DNA of 64,000 nt, taken from Dysgonomonas gadei ATCC BAA-286 (lineage in GTDB: Bacteria; Bacteroidota; Bacteroidia; Bacteroidales; Dysgonomonadaceae). Every line of letters begins with the position of its first letter. Positions within the stretch are counted from its first letter, which is position 1. Positions 48,874-57,868 of this stretch are shown piece by piece. The notes beneath the pieces were generated by a model that saw nothing but the letters and a program-made list of their open reading frames with translations, did no database searches and was not told where the DNA came from. The DNA is taken from positions 248,001-312,000 of the forward strand of contig NZ_GL891980.1 in NCBI RefSeq assembly GCF_000213555.1. The letters are read 5' to 3'. The translations under genes were made by a program, and so were the position numbers.

Positions 48874-50286
48874 ATGGATTTATTTAGATCGATGCAAAAA
48901 AACAGTGATGCTTCATCGAAAGTATTGAAAGTTGTTTTTGCTTCAATTATACTTATATTGGGAGTATATTGCTTTCTTCTCAATCGGCTGTATCCTGTAT
49001 ATATGGACGATTGGGCATATGCATTCAGCGCTTGCGACGAAAGTGAGATTACTTCTGTTTGGGATATCTTTGTAAGTCAGTATTGTCATTATTTCACATG
49101 GGGAGGACGCTGTGTAGGCCATTTCATAGCTCAGTTTCTACTCTGGATAAATCCTCTATGGGCCGATATACTCAATGCTGCTGCATTTATACTCCTGCTA
49201 CTGTTTATCTATGCTATAGCAAATAAGAATAACAAGACAAATATCATATTCTTCATTGTATTGCTTGTGTCGGTATGGTTTTTACTACCCGATTTGTCCC
49301 AGAATTTATTCTGGATAACAGGTAGTGCCAATTACCTTTGGGGATCGTTGATTATCCTGATGTTTATCTATCCGTTCGTCTCTTATTATTTAGATGCTCG
49401 GGAAAGGAATAATGCAGCATTCAGAAGTGTCTTTTTATTGTTATTCGGTGTTATTGCCGGATGGACCAACGAAAATACATCGTTAGCCTTTGTCGTCTTT
49501 CTGATTGCATTGGTTTTGATAATGAGGTATCAAAAGATTGCTGTTCCCAAATGGATGATATTCGGTATCATTGGATTTATTATCGGATGCATCATATTGC
49601 AAGTTTCACCGGGGAATAATATAAGGCGAAAGTTTGAACTACTGAATGTGCACGGATTTGAAGATGTTAGTCTGTCTTTCTATTTTTACCGTTTCGTTAC
49701 AGTTATCAAACTGGCATATATATACTTGTTTTTGCCGATGGCTGTATATGCAGGTGTGTTGCTGATATACTTGAGGAAAGGGCCAAAAGATAAAATAGAG
49801 CGGAGGAAAAAATTAATTCTGTCTTTCCTGTTTCTGGGGGTAGCACTTATTGCCACAGTGGTTATGTCGGGCGCGCCATACTTTCCGTCTCGGGCATGGT
49901 GTGGTATCTTTATTTTCCTGATAGTTGCTATTATGATATTATATGCTAATATAGATATATCGTTCCTGCCTTTGAGAATAATAAACTATATTCTGGTTAT
50001 AGTCGCACTTGTTACATTTATTTATTCGGCAAAAGAAACATATTCCGAGATGAAGTTGTTTGATATGCGGTATAAAGAGTGGGTTGTAGAAATAGAACGG
50101 CAGAAAAAAGAAGGAATACAAGATATAGTAGTATACACTGATTTCAACTCGGAAGCATCTCCTTTCGCTGCTTTCACGCTAAAAGAAGCCTATGTGGGAG
50201 AGGGGCATTTCTGGATTGAAAAGTTTGGTTTATATATGGGAGTCAATACCATAAGGATAAAGAAAATAGAAGATAAAAATGAGTAA
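48874..50286 (+). CDS. DUF6056 multi-pass membrane protein, paralogue 1
   Basis: This 470-residue protein has about ten to eleven membrane helices. After the first helix comes RLYPVYMDDWAYAF, then SQYCHYFTWGGRCVGHFIAQFLL, GSANYLWGSLIILMF and LFGVIAGWTNENTSLAFVVF, all conserved in the second copy at 53976. The acidic pair Asp-Asp-Trp just after the first helix is placed like the catalytic Asp of GT-C glycosyltransferases. A glycan- or lipid-linked-sugar transferase role is therefore possible but unproven. A ~65-residue soluble tail ends the protein. Its stop overlaps the metH start by eight bases. Confidence 0.8.
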   Translation: MDLFRSMQKNSDASSKVLKVVFASIILILGVYCFLLNRLYPVYMDDWAYAFSACDESEITSVWDIFVSQYCHYFTWGGRCVGHFIAQFLLWINPLWADILNAAAFILLLLFIYAIANKNNKTNIIFFIVLLVSVWFLLPDLSQNLFWITGSANYLWGSLIILMFIYPFVSYYLDARERNNAAFRSVFLLLFGVIAGWTNENTSLAFVVFLIALVLIMRYQKIAVPKWMIFGIIGFIIGCIILQVSPGNNIRRKFELLNVHGFEDVSLSFYFYRFVTVIKLAYIYLFLPMAVYAGVLLIYLRKGPKDKIERRKKLILSFLFLGVALIATVVMSGAPYFPSRAWCGIFIFLIVAIMILYANIDISFLPLRIINYILVIVALVTFIYSAKETYSEMKLFDMRYKEWVVEIERQKKEGIQDIVVYTDFNSEASPFAAFTLKEAYVGEGHFWIEKFGLYMGVNTIRIKKIEDKNE

Positions 50287-53200
50287 AATACACGATATAC
50301 TGAAGGATAGAATACTTATCCTCGACGGTGCCATGGGCACCATGATACAACGCTATAAACTGACAGAGGAGGATTTCCGCGGAGACAGGTTTAAAGATTC
50401 GACTACATTACTGAAAGGTAACAATGACTTGCTTTGCCTTACCCGTCCCGATGTGATAGAAGCTATCCACCGTGAATATCTCGAAGCAGGCGCCGATATC
50501 ATTGAGACCAATACGTTTAATGCGACTTCCATATCCATGGAAGACTATCATATGTCCGATTTGGTAAAGGAGATAAATACAGAAGCGGCCAGACTGGCAA
50601 AGAAAGCCGCCGTCGATTATACGAAGCGCAATCCTGATAAACCACGGTTTGTTGCCGGCTCTATAGGACCTACTAACAAGACAGCTTCGATGAGTCCCAA
50701 AGTTGAAAATCCGATATTCAGAGCGGTGACTTTCGATGATCTGTATTATGCTTACAAAGAGCAGATTGAAGGACTTGCAGACGGAGGCGTGGATTTATTG
50801 CTTATCGAGACTATCTTCGATACATTGAATGCCAAAGCGGCTTTATTTGCAGCCGATGAGGTGAGGAAAGAACGCAATATTGACCTGCCGATAATGATTT
50901 CTGTTACTCTTTCCGATAAGGGGGGACGGACATTGTCAGGGCAGACAGTCGGCGCATTTGTGGCATCGGTCAGTCATATCGATTTCTTATCTATCGGACT
51001 TAACTGTTCATTCGGAGCATCAGATATGAAGCCATTCCTGAAAGAATTGGGACGCATAGCTCCTAATTTTATTTCAGCCTATCCGAATGCCGGACTGCCA
51101 AACCAGTTTGGAGAATATGACGAGACGCCCGAAATAATGGCAGGCCAGATAAAAGAATATATTGACGAAGGTCTTGTAAATATTCTGGGTGGATGTTGCG
51201 GTACAACCCCCGATCACATTGCAAAATATGTAGATCTCATACAAGGTGCGACTCCGCATAAACCTGCCCGGAAGCCTGAATATATGTGGCTGTCGGGACT
51301 GGAATTACTGGAAGCAAAGCCGGAGATCAACTTTATAAATATAGGGGAGCGTCTCAATGTGGCGGGTTCCCGCAAGTTCCTCCGTCTGATAAAGGAAGAG
51401 AAATACGAAGAAGCGTTGACTATTGCCCACAAGCAGGTGGAAGATGGCGCACAGGTACTAGATGTGAATATGGATGAAGGTCTGCTGGATGGAGTGAAGG
51501 AAATGACCACTTTCCTCAATCTGATGGCATCCGACCCCGATGTGTCACGCATTCCTGTAATGATAGACTCTTCGAAATGGGAGGTACTCGAAGCCGGACT
51601 GAAATGTGTGCAGGGTAAGCCGATTGTAAACTCTATTTCGCTAAAAGGTGGAGAAGAAGATTTTCTTCGCCAGGCACGACTGGTTAAGGCTTATGGTGCG
51701 GCAGTCATTGTCATGGCTTTCGACGAAACAGGTCAGGCCGATACATTTGCCCGCCGAATCGAAATCTGCAAAAGGGCTTATAATCTATTGGTCAATGACG
51801 GATTCAATCCATTGGATATTATTTTCGACCCCAACATACTTGCTATCGCCACCGGTATAGAAGAACATCGCGGCTATGCAGTCGACTTCTTAGAAACGAT
51901 AACATGGATAAAAGAAAACCTGCCGCATGCCAAAATCAGCGGAGGAGTAAGTAATCTCTCATTCTCGTTCCGTGGAAATGATTATGTGCGTGAGGCTATG
52001 CATGCCGTATTCCTTTATTACGCCATTCAGCGGGGTATGGATATGGGTATCGTAAATCCGGGGCAATCTGTTGTATATGATGATATTCCTACCGATCTGA
52101 GAAATCTTGTGGAGGATGTTATCTTCAATCGTAGGGCAGAGGCAACGGATGAACTGATTGAATATGCCGAAAAGATAAAGAATGAAAATACAGGACAGAC
52201 AGAGCAGAAAGTGGAAGAATGGCGTTCTTATCCGCTCGATGAACGTATCCAATATTCTCTGATAAAAGGTATCAGCGACTATTTGGAAGAAGACCTGACG
52301 GAAGCGCTTCAGGTATATCCGAAGGCCGTAGATATTATTGATAAACCGCTGATGGATGGTATGAACAAGGTAGGCGATCTTTTTGGTTCCGGTAAGATGT
52401 TCCTTCCGCAAGTTGTAAAAACTGCCCGTACAATGAAACGTGCAGTGGCTATCCTGCAACCGACTCTGGAAGCACAAAAGGCATCTTCGGCAGGAAGTAA
52501 TAAAGCCGGGAAACTGGTTATTGCCACAGTGAAAGGTGATGTGCACGATATCGGTAAGAACATCGTATCTATTATCCTTGCTTGTAACAACTATGAAGTA
52601 ATCGACCTCGGGGTGATGACTCCGCCGGAAGTGATTATTCAGAAAGTAAAAGAAGAACAGCCCGATATACTCTGTCTGAGTGGTCTGATAACCCCTTCTC
52701 TGGAAGAAATGAGCATCGTTGCGCATGAAATGGAAAAGGCAGGCTTTACCATTCCGCTGATGATCGGCGGGGCCACTACATCTAAGCTGCATACTGCAAT
52801 TAAGATAGACCCGAAATACAATAACGGTTCGGTGGTATATGTCAAGGATGCTTCTCAAGCGCCTGCGGCTGTGGGTAAGTTGATAAATCCGAAAACAAAG
52901 GAAGACTATATAAAAGATGTACGCACCGAATATGCTTCATTGCGTGATACGGCGGGTGATAAGAAAGCGGATTTACTTCCATTGTGCGAAGTGCTGGATA
53001 AGGGCATGAAACTGAATTGGGGGGATTATAAAACTCCCGAACCACAGGTGAAAGGACGTCAGACGCTGAAACATATTCCCGTTGAGACTATTGTACCTTA
53101 TATAGACTGGAAGTTCTTCTTCCACTCATGGAATTTGTCGGCACGCTATGCCACCGTGCAGAATATAGATGATTGCCCTTCATGCAAGGCTACATGGCTG

Positions 53201-53971
53201 AATTCTTTTCCTGAATACGAAAGGGAAAAAGCTGCCGAGGGTATGCAATTGTATAAAGATGCCAAGGCATTGCTCGATCAGTTGGTATATGACAAGGCCG
53301 GTTATATCAATGCTGTATTCGGCGTTTATGAATCATATAGCGATAATGAATCCCTGTATATCGACGGCATACGTTTCCCGATGCTGCGCCAACAGAAGAA
53401 AAATGACAAAAAGGAGTACCTCTCTCTATGCGATTTCGTTGCACCTAAGTCTTCAGGAAAGAAAGACTATGTAGGAGGATTTACCGTAACGGCAGGGGTA
53501 GGTGCGAATGAACTGATGAGCGAATACGAGCGTCAGGGCGATGAATATAAAGTATTGCTTCTCAAGTCGGTTTTAGACCGTCTGGCGGAAGCAACTACCG
53601 AATGGCTGCATGCCGAAATAAGGCGGAAGTACTGGGCGTTCGCACCCGATGAAAATATAAGTGTAAATGATATGTTTACACTTAAATATCAGGGAATCCG
53701 TCCGGCAGTGGGCTATCCGTCCATACCTGACCAGTCGATCAATTTCCTGCTGAATAAGGACTTGTTACAATCCGAAGAAATAGGTGTAGAGCTGACCGAA
53801 AACGGCGTGATGCTTCCGAATGCTTCGGTGAGCGGTATCATTATTTCACATCCTAAATCCAAGTATTTCAATATAGGCAACATACTCGACGACCAGTTAC
53901 AGGCATATATAGAAAGAAGGGGTGAGGATGCTGAGCAGATTCGCAAGTTTCTGAGTGCAAACCTGATATGA
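50279..53971 (+). CDS. metH: Cobalamin-dependent methionine synthase
   Basis: This full-length protein of 1230 residues has all four modules. The homocysteine module (1-325) has zinc Cys in GLNCSFGAS and GGCCGTTPDH. The methyltetrahydrofolate module (about 350-620) contains NIGERLNVAGSRKFLRLI and DVNMDEGLLDG. The cobalamin module (about 650-880) has the base-off His in GDVHDIGKNIV and later GGATTSKLHT. The reactivation module (about 900-1230) has RPAVGYPSIPDQ for AdoMet. No cobalamin riboswitch is visible, as the start lies inside the upstream DUF6056 gene. The gene between two DUF6056 paralogues is odd. Confidence 0.97.
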   Translation: MSKIHDILKDRILILDGAMGTMIQRYKLTEEDFRGDRFKDSTTLLKGNNDLLCLTRPDVIEAIHREYLEAGADIIETNTFNATSISMEDYHMSDLVKEINTEAARLAKKAAVDYTKRNPDKPRFVAGSIGPTNKTASMSPKVENPIFRAVTFDDLYYAYKEQIEGLADGGVDLLLIETIFDTLNAKAALFAADEVRKERNIDLPIMISVTLSDKGGRTLSGQTVGAFVASVSHIDFLSIGLNCSFGASDMKPFLKELGRIAPNFISAYPNAGLPNQFGEYDETPEIMAGQIKEYIDEGLVNILGGCCGTTPDHIAKYVDLIQGATPHKPARKPEYMWLSGLELLEAKPEINFINIGERLNVAGSRKFLRLIKEEKYEEALTIAHKQVEDGAQVLDVNMDEGLLDGVKEMTTFLNLMASDPDVSRIPVMIDSSKWEVLEAGLKCVQGKPIVNSISLKGGEEDFLRQARLVKAYGAAVIVMAFDETGQADTFARRIEICKRAYNLLVNDGFNPLDIIFDPNILAIATGIEEHRGYAVDFLETITWIKENLPHAKISGGVSNLSFSFRGNDYVREAMHAVFLYYAIQRGMDMGIVNPGQSVVYDDIPTDLRNLVEDVIFNRRAEATDELIEYAEKIKNENTGQTEQKVEEWRSYPLDERIQYSLIKGISDYLEEDLTEALQVYPKAVDIIDKPLMDGMNKVGDLFGSGKMFLPQVVKTARTMKRAVAILQPTLEAQKASSAGSNKAGKLVIATVKGDVHDIGKNIVSIILACNNYEVIDLGVMTPPEVIIQKVKEEQPDILCLSGLITPSLEEMSIVAHEMEKAGFTIPLMIGGATTSKLHTAIKIDPKYNNGSVVYVKDASQAPAAVGKLINPKTKEDYIKDVRTEYASLRDTAGDKKADLLPLCEVLDKGMKLNWGDYKTPEPQVKGRQTLKHIPVETIVPYIDWKFFFHSWNLSARYATVQNIDDCPSCKATWLNSFPEYEREKAAEGMQLYKDAKALLDQLVYDKAGYINAVFGVYESYSDNESLYIDGIRFPMLRQQKKNDKKEYLSLCDFVAPKSSGKKDYVGGFTVTAGVGANELMSEYERQGDEYKVLLLKSVLDRLAEATTEWLHAEIRRKYWAFAPDENISVNDMFTLKYQGIRPAVGYPSIPDQSINFLLNKDLLQSEEIGVELTENGVMLPNASVSGIIISHPKSKYFNIGNILDDQLQAYIERRGEDAEQIRKFLSANLI

Positions 53972-53975
53972 TTTA

Positions 53976-55361
53976 ATGAAAGAATCTTCCGGTTATATAT
54001 TGAAGGATAATAAAGTAAGGCTGTCGCTTATGCTTCTGGCCGGGCTTGTTATGTTTGTCCTGATCTATATATTGAATAGCTTGTATCCTCTCTATGCCGA
54101 TGATTGGAATTATAGCTTTGTTCACGGGGAAGAAGCTACCAGAATAAAATCGTTCTCAGATATATTCACCTCGCAATACAATCATTACATGACCTGGGGC
54201 GGACGCAGCGTAGTCCATTTTATAGCTGAAACAATGCTGATGACAGGCTTTTTCTGGACGTGTGTACTAAACTCGCTTGCATTCGTTGCATTCGTCTATG
54301 TGATGTACATGATAGCTAACAGGGGTAATAAACCGAATCCCGTGCTGTTCTTCTTATTTAGCCTGCTTATCTGGTTTGCCCAGCCCGCTTTCTTTGCTAC
54401 TATCCTGTGGAAGACAGGGGCGGCAAATTATCTGTGGGGAACGCTTATTATACTCTTGTTTCTGTATTCATATTATGCATGCTACCGTTCGCGGGAGGCC
54501 AATAATAATATCGCGAAAGCCGTTTTTTTCTTCCTGTTTGGTATTATTGCCGGATGGACGAATGAGAATATGTCAATAGCGCTTATCTTCTACATTATAG
54601 CTTCATTAGCCCTGTATAAATATGAGAAAATAGGAATTCCTACATGGGCTGTAACAGGGCTTGCAGGGACAATTCTCGGATGCTTTATTATGCTGGCCGC
54701 TCCGGGTAATTATGTCCGTCTTGAGGATGTTACAACCTCTTTCGGCCAGACTGAGATAATGTATAAAGACATATTCCTGATGGGTATTAATTATATATTG
54801 ACCCATATCTGGAATCATCTGCTCATTATATTTGCTGTATATCTGGTACTATTATTCGTATATAATAAGTTTCCCAAAGAGAAAGATGATAAACAGAAGG
54901 TAATATACAGTTCTATCTTGTTTATCCTTACGGCGGCTGTTGCCCTTGCGGCAATGGTAGTTTCTCCAATCTTTCCCGAAAGGGCATTGTTCGGTATCAT
55001 TGTCCTACTTCTTATACCGGTAGGGATTATGCTGGCCAATATAGACTTCAGGGCGAACTATTTAAAGGTTACTGCTGTTATTGTCTTCGTCGCATTGCTG
55101 GTGATATATGGCTTTCAATATAAAACGGTATATGATAACCTGACTTATGTGACATCTTTCTGGACTGAACGCGAAGCATATATTGCCGCACAAAAAGGGA
55201 AAGGAGAGTATGACATTGTCTTTACCAAGAGGTTCGAGTTGCCGGAGGAATACTATATATCCGACCTTTCGGATGATCCCGGATATTGGGAGAATGAGTG
55301 TTATTCACGTTTTTACGATATACAATCAGTTCGTCTGATAGAACCTGATTCAACTAAGTAG
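53976..55361 (+). CDS. DUF6056 multi-pass membrane protein, paralogue 2
   Basis: This 461-residue protein has the same topology as the one at 48874 and shares SLYPLYADDWNYSF, SQYNHYMTWGGRSVVHFIAETML, GAANYLWGTLIILLF and FFLFGIIAGWTNENMSIALIFY. Outside these blocks the two differ strongly, so they are diverged paralogues rather than a recent duplicate. A soluble C-terminal segment of about 70 residues ends the protein. It starts 4 bases after metH and is followed 16 bases later by a metal transporter permease. A GT-C-like transferase is a possibility. Confidence 0.8.
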   Translation: MKESSGYILKDNKVRLSLMLLAGLVMFVLIYILNSLYPLYADDWNYSFVHGEEATRIKSFSDIFTSQYNHYMTWGGRSVVHFIAETMLMTGFFWTCVLNSLAFVAFVYVMYMIANRGNKPNPVLFFLFSLLIWFAQPAFFATILWKTGAANYLWGTLIILLFLYSYYACYRSREANNNIAKAVFFFLFGIIAGWTNENMSIALIFYIIASLALYKYEKIGIPTWAVTGLAGTILGCFIMLAAPGNYVRLEDVTTSFGQTEIMYKDIFLMGINYILTHIWNHLLIIFAVYLVLLFVYNKFPKEKDDKQKVIYSSILFILTAAVALAAMVVSPIFPERALFGIIVLLLIPVGIMLANIDFRANYLKVTAVIVFVALLVIYGFQYKTVYDNLTYVTSFWTEREAYIAAQKGKGEYDIVFTKRFELPEEYYISDLSDDPGYWENECYSRFYDIQSVRLIEPDSTK

Positions 55362-55377
55362 TTTTATCATTATAGTT

Positions 55378-56214
55378 ATGGAATTTATAGACCTCCTTTC
55401 ATATACTTTTTTCCAGAATGCCCTGCTGGGTAGCCTCTTTGCCAGTATCGCCTGCGGTATTATAGGCTCCTATGTGGTTATACGCCGTCTTGTATTTATC
55501 AGCGGGGGAATAACGCATGCTTCGCTCGGAGGTATCGGTATGGGTTTCTATTTCGGGTGGAATCCGATATTTGCCGCGATGGTCTTTTCCATCTTGTCGG
55601 CTTTTGGTATCGAATGGCTGTCGTCGAGGCAGGGAGTGAGGGAAGATTCGGCAATCGGCTCTTTCTGGTCGTTGGGAATGGCCGTGGGGATTATCTTTAT
55701 ATATCTCAAACCCGGCTTCGCACCTAATCTTTCCGATTATCTCTTTGGCAATATACTCACGATAACAAAGCCTGATATCACTTATCTGGCCATCTTGTCC
55801 ATAGTCCTGATTATTGTCTTTTTGCTCTTTGGCCGTCAGATACTGTTCGCGGCTTTCGATTCCGATTTTGCTAAGACACGCAATCTGCCCGTCAACCTGA
55901 TAAAGTATGCCATGATGATGGGGATTGCCATTACAATCGTACTTTCTATCCGCTTGGTAGGTATTGTGTTGCTGATGTCGATACTTACCGTTCCTCAGAT
56001 GACAGCCAACCTGTTTACGTCCAACTTTGTAAAGATGATTATTCTTTCCATCCTGATCGGATTCTTCGGGTGTATTGTAGGCCTGTTCATGTCTGCGGTA
56101 TTGGATGTTCCGTCAGGGGTATTTATTATCTTCACGCAGATAATTGTATTCCTTATATCGCGCTGGATAGTGAAAGCCATTCAGAAAAGCAGGCGGGAAA
56201 AGGCTCTTTCTTAA
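55378..56214 (+). CDS. Metal ABC transporter permease (ZnuB/MntB family)
   Basis: This 278-residue protein has about eight membrane helices. Family motifs: NALLGSLFASIACGIIGSYVVIRRLVFISGGITHASLGGIGMGFYFG, with the conserved S-x-x-x-H-A-x-x-G-G, and RLVGIVLLMSILTVPQMTANLFT. It would move Zn2+, Mn2+ or Fe2+ into the cytoplasm together with an ATPase and a binding protein. Neither lies in the window, so its partners must be encoded elsewhere. The stop overlaps the converging ThrE small subunit by four bases. Confidence 0.9.
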   Translation: MEFIDLLSYTFFQNALLGSLFASIACGIIGSYVVIRRLVFISGGITHASLGGIGMGFYFGWNPIFAAMVFSILSAFGIEWLSSRQGVREDSAIGSFWSLGMAVGIIFIYLKPGFAPNLSDYLFGNILTITKPDITYLAILSIVLIIVFLLFGRQILFAAFDSDFAKTRNLPVNLIKYAMMMGIAITIVLSIRLVGIVLLMSILTVPQMTANLFTSNFVKMIILSILIGFFGCIVGLFMSAVLDVPSGVFIIFTQIIVFLISRWIVKAIQKSRREKALS

Positions 56215-56720
56215 CCCTTTCCTATCACATCTTTAAACGATATATTCTTCACACTCGACTTGCGAAAAAGCAGCGCTCCTATACAGATGCCTATCGCCAA
56301 TGTAAACAGTAATGACATGGTAAGCATCAGGTTGTGCGACATCTCTATCAGTATATGCGGGTTTTGTTCCACTGTAGGCAGGTCGGTAACCTTTATTCCC
56401 GCCAGCATCGTTTTATAGGCAAACATACCCGGAATCATTGTAATACAGGCCGGCATGGTAAATACTACCGGCGGGCTGTCTACCCTGTGTGCCGCGAAAA
56501 TGCCGATCAGCCCTATCAGTACCGAACCGGCTAATGTAGCCGTTATCATCCCGAAATCGAGCTGTATAAGGATGAAGCGGAGGGCATGCCCCATACCGCC
56601 AAGCAGTCCGGCAACCCACAACAGGCGTTTAGGCGAGCCGAACAGTATTGCCCAACAAAATCCGACGAGAAAAGCAATGATAAAGTCGCGGAATATATTT
56701 ATGATTGTCAGTTCTTCCAT
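56211..56720 (-). CDS. Threonine/serine exporter, small (DUF3815) subunit
   Basis: This 169-residue protein has about five membrane helices: FRDFIIAFLVGFCWAILFG, RLLWVAGLLGGMGHALRFIL, ATLAGSVLIGLIGIFAAHR, and then VFTMPACITMIPGMFAYKTMLAG. The last is the P-x-x-x-x-x-P-G motif of the ThrE C-terminal half. With the larger partner directly upstream (15 bases) it forms the split ThrE system that exports L-threonine and L-serine. Confidence 0.85.
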   Translation of the reverse strand: MEELTIINIFRDFIIAFLVGFCWAILFGSPKRLLWVAGLLGGMGHALRFILIQLDFGMITATLAGSVLIGLIGIFAAHRVDSPPVVFTMPACITMIPGMFAYKTMLAGIKVTDLPTVEQNPHILIEMSHNLMLTMSLLFTLAIGICIGALLFRKSSVKNISFKDVIGKG

Positions 56721-56735
56721 TTGCTAATTTTCTGA

Positions 56736-57536
56736 TTAAAAATTACCTATTCCCAACAGTGTAATACACAGGGTCATACCTGCTGCGATACAAAGCAGAA
56801 TAAACCCGCCGAATAAAGCCCGGTTCAGTGCTGAAGGCAAATAGCCTTCTATCAGGTCTATGACGCAATTTATCAGAGGTACACCCGGTATCAGGTATAG
56901 AACTCCGGTTGCCATTGCTGCTTCGGGATGCTCTCCGAATCCGTATAATCTGCCGAGCCCGGCTATCAACGTTGTGATAAAAGCCGCGATAGATATGCAT
57001 ATCATCGGATTGAATTTCTTCTTGGCGAAGAAAACCCTTACCAGATAACCGATAAATGCAGCAACGAAAGCTACCAGTGCATTTTTTTCGTCCCCTGCCG
57101 AGAACAGACAAAGACCTCCGCACGAAAATCCGACAGCTACAGCCACTACAATATCTTTGTAGTTAGGCTTGGCTTTTATCCTGGTAAACTCCCTTTCCAC
57201 GTAAGATATGGGCAGGTTCTCCTCCTGTACTTTCCACGACATGTGCGATACGGCTGTCAGTATAGCCAGATGTACATTGTGTGGAGGAGAGTTTTTATAG
57301 CAGGTGACGGAATTGGAAGGGTCGTTCTTGTCTTTCACTGTAACTGTGAGGCCATTGAAAGTAGGGCTCATATTTATATCGAACTCCCATGTCGTGGCCA
57401 GCCTTCCTATATTGCTGCTGAGACGTCCGCAATGCGCACCCGATGCCAGCAGGAATGTCCCTATATCGAGTATAAGATCGGCAAACCGCTGTGCTGATAT
57501 TTTTTCTTTTTCGTTTATTTTTCTAAATTCCGGCAT
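56736..57536 (-). CDS. Threonine/serine exporter, large (DUF1212) subunit
   Basis: This 266-residue protein is read from the ATG at 57536; a TTG 48 bases upstream would add a leader without family support. The N-terminal soluble part (RFADLILDIGTFLLASGAHCGRLSSNIGRLATTW) is typical of the ThrE N-terminal half, including its conserved LLxSGA motif. Five membrane helices follow, with a conserved IPGVPLINCVIDLIEG. It is encoded with the small subunit as a two-gene unit. Confidence 0.87.
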   Translation of the reverse strand: MPEFRKINEKEKISAQRFADLILDIGTFLLASGAHCGRLSSNIGRLATTWEFDINMSPTFNGLTVTVKDKNDPSNSVTCYKNSPPHNVHLAILTAVSHMSWKVQEENLPISYVEREFTRIKAKPNYKDIVVAVAVGFSCGGLCLFSAGDEKNALVAFVAAFIGYLVRVFFAKKKFNPMICISIAAFITTLIAGLGRLYGFGEHPEAAMATGVLYLIPGVPLINCVIDLIEGYLPSALNRALFGGFILLCIAAGMTLCITLLGIGNF

Positions 57537-57802
57537 TGTTAAGGTCTCAGACCTTTTTATTACTTTGGTAGGTATAACAACCAAAGACTGTTATAGACTA
57601 AAAGTATATTATTAAATACTTTCTTTTACTTATATATAATTCTGATGCAAAGATAAGAATTTTCAGTTAAGAGTTAACAGACAACAGTTAACAACTTGTA
57701 TTTCGCCTGTTTGTAACTCGTTAGCATGCTCCCTGCAATCGTTTGCAAGTTAATTTCGACTAAAATAATGAGGAGCCAGATATATTCTAACTCATTATTA
57801 TG

Positions 57803-57810
57803 TAGATTTG
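57803..57810 (+). promoter_or_regulatory. -7 box of the 4-alpha-glucanotransferase gene
   Basis: TAGATTTG matches TAnnTTTG and lies 59 bases before the ATG at 57869. Confidence 0.4.
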
Positions 57811-57868
57811 TTTAGGACAAAGCCATGTACAAAGTGCATAAGTCTAAAAACCATAAAAAGCATCATTC

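Noticed and set aside
57541..57551. GGTCTCAGACC palindrome upstream of the ThrE gene
   Set aside because: A short stem without a T-tract, located just upstream of the chosen start; insufficient for a terminator or operator call.
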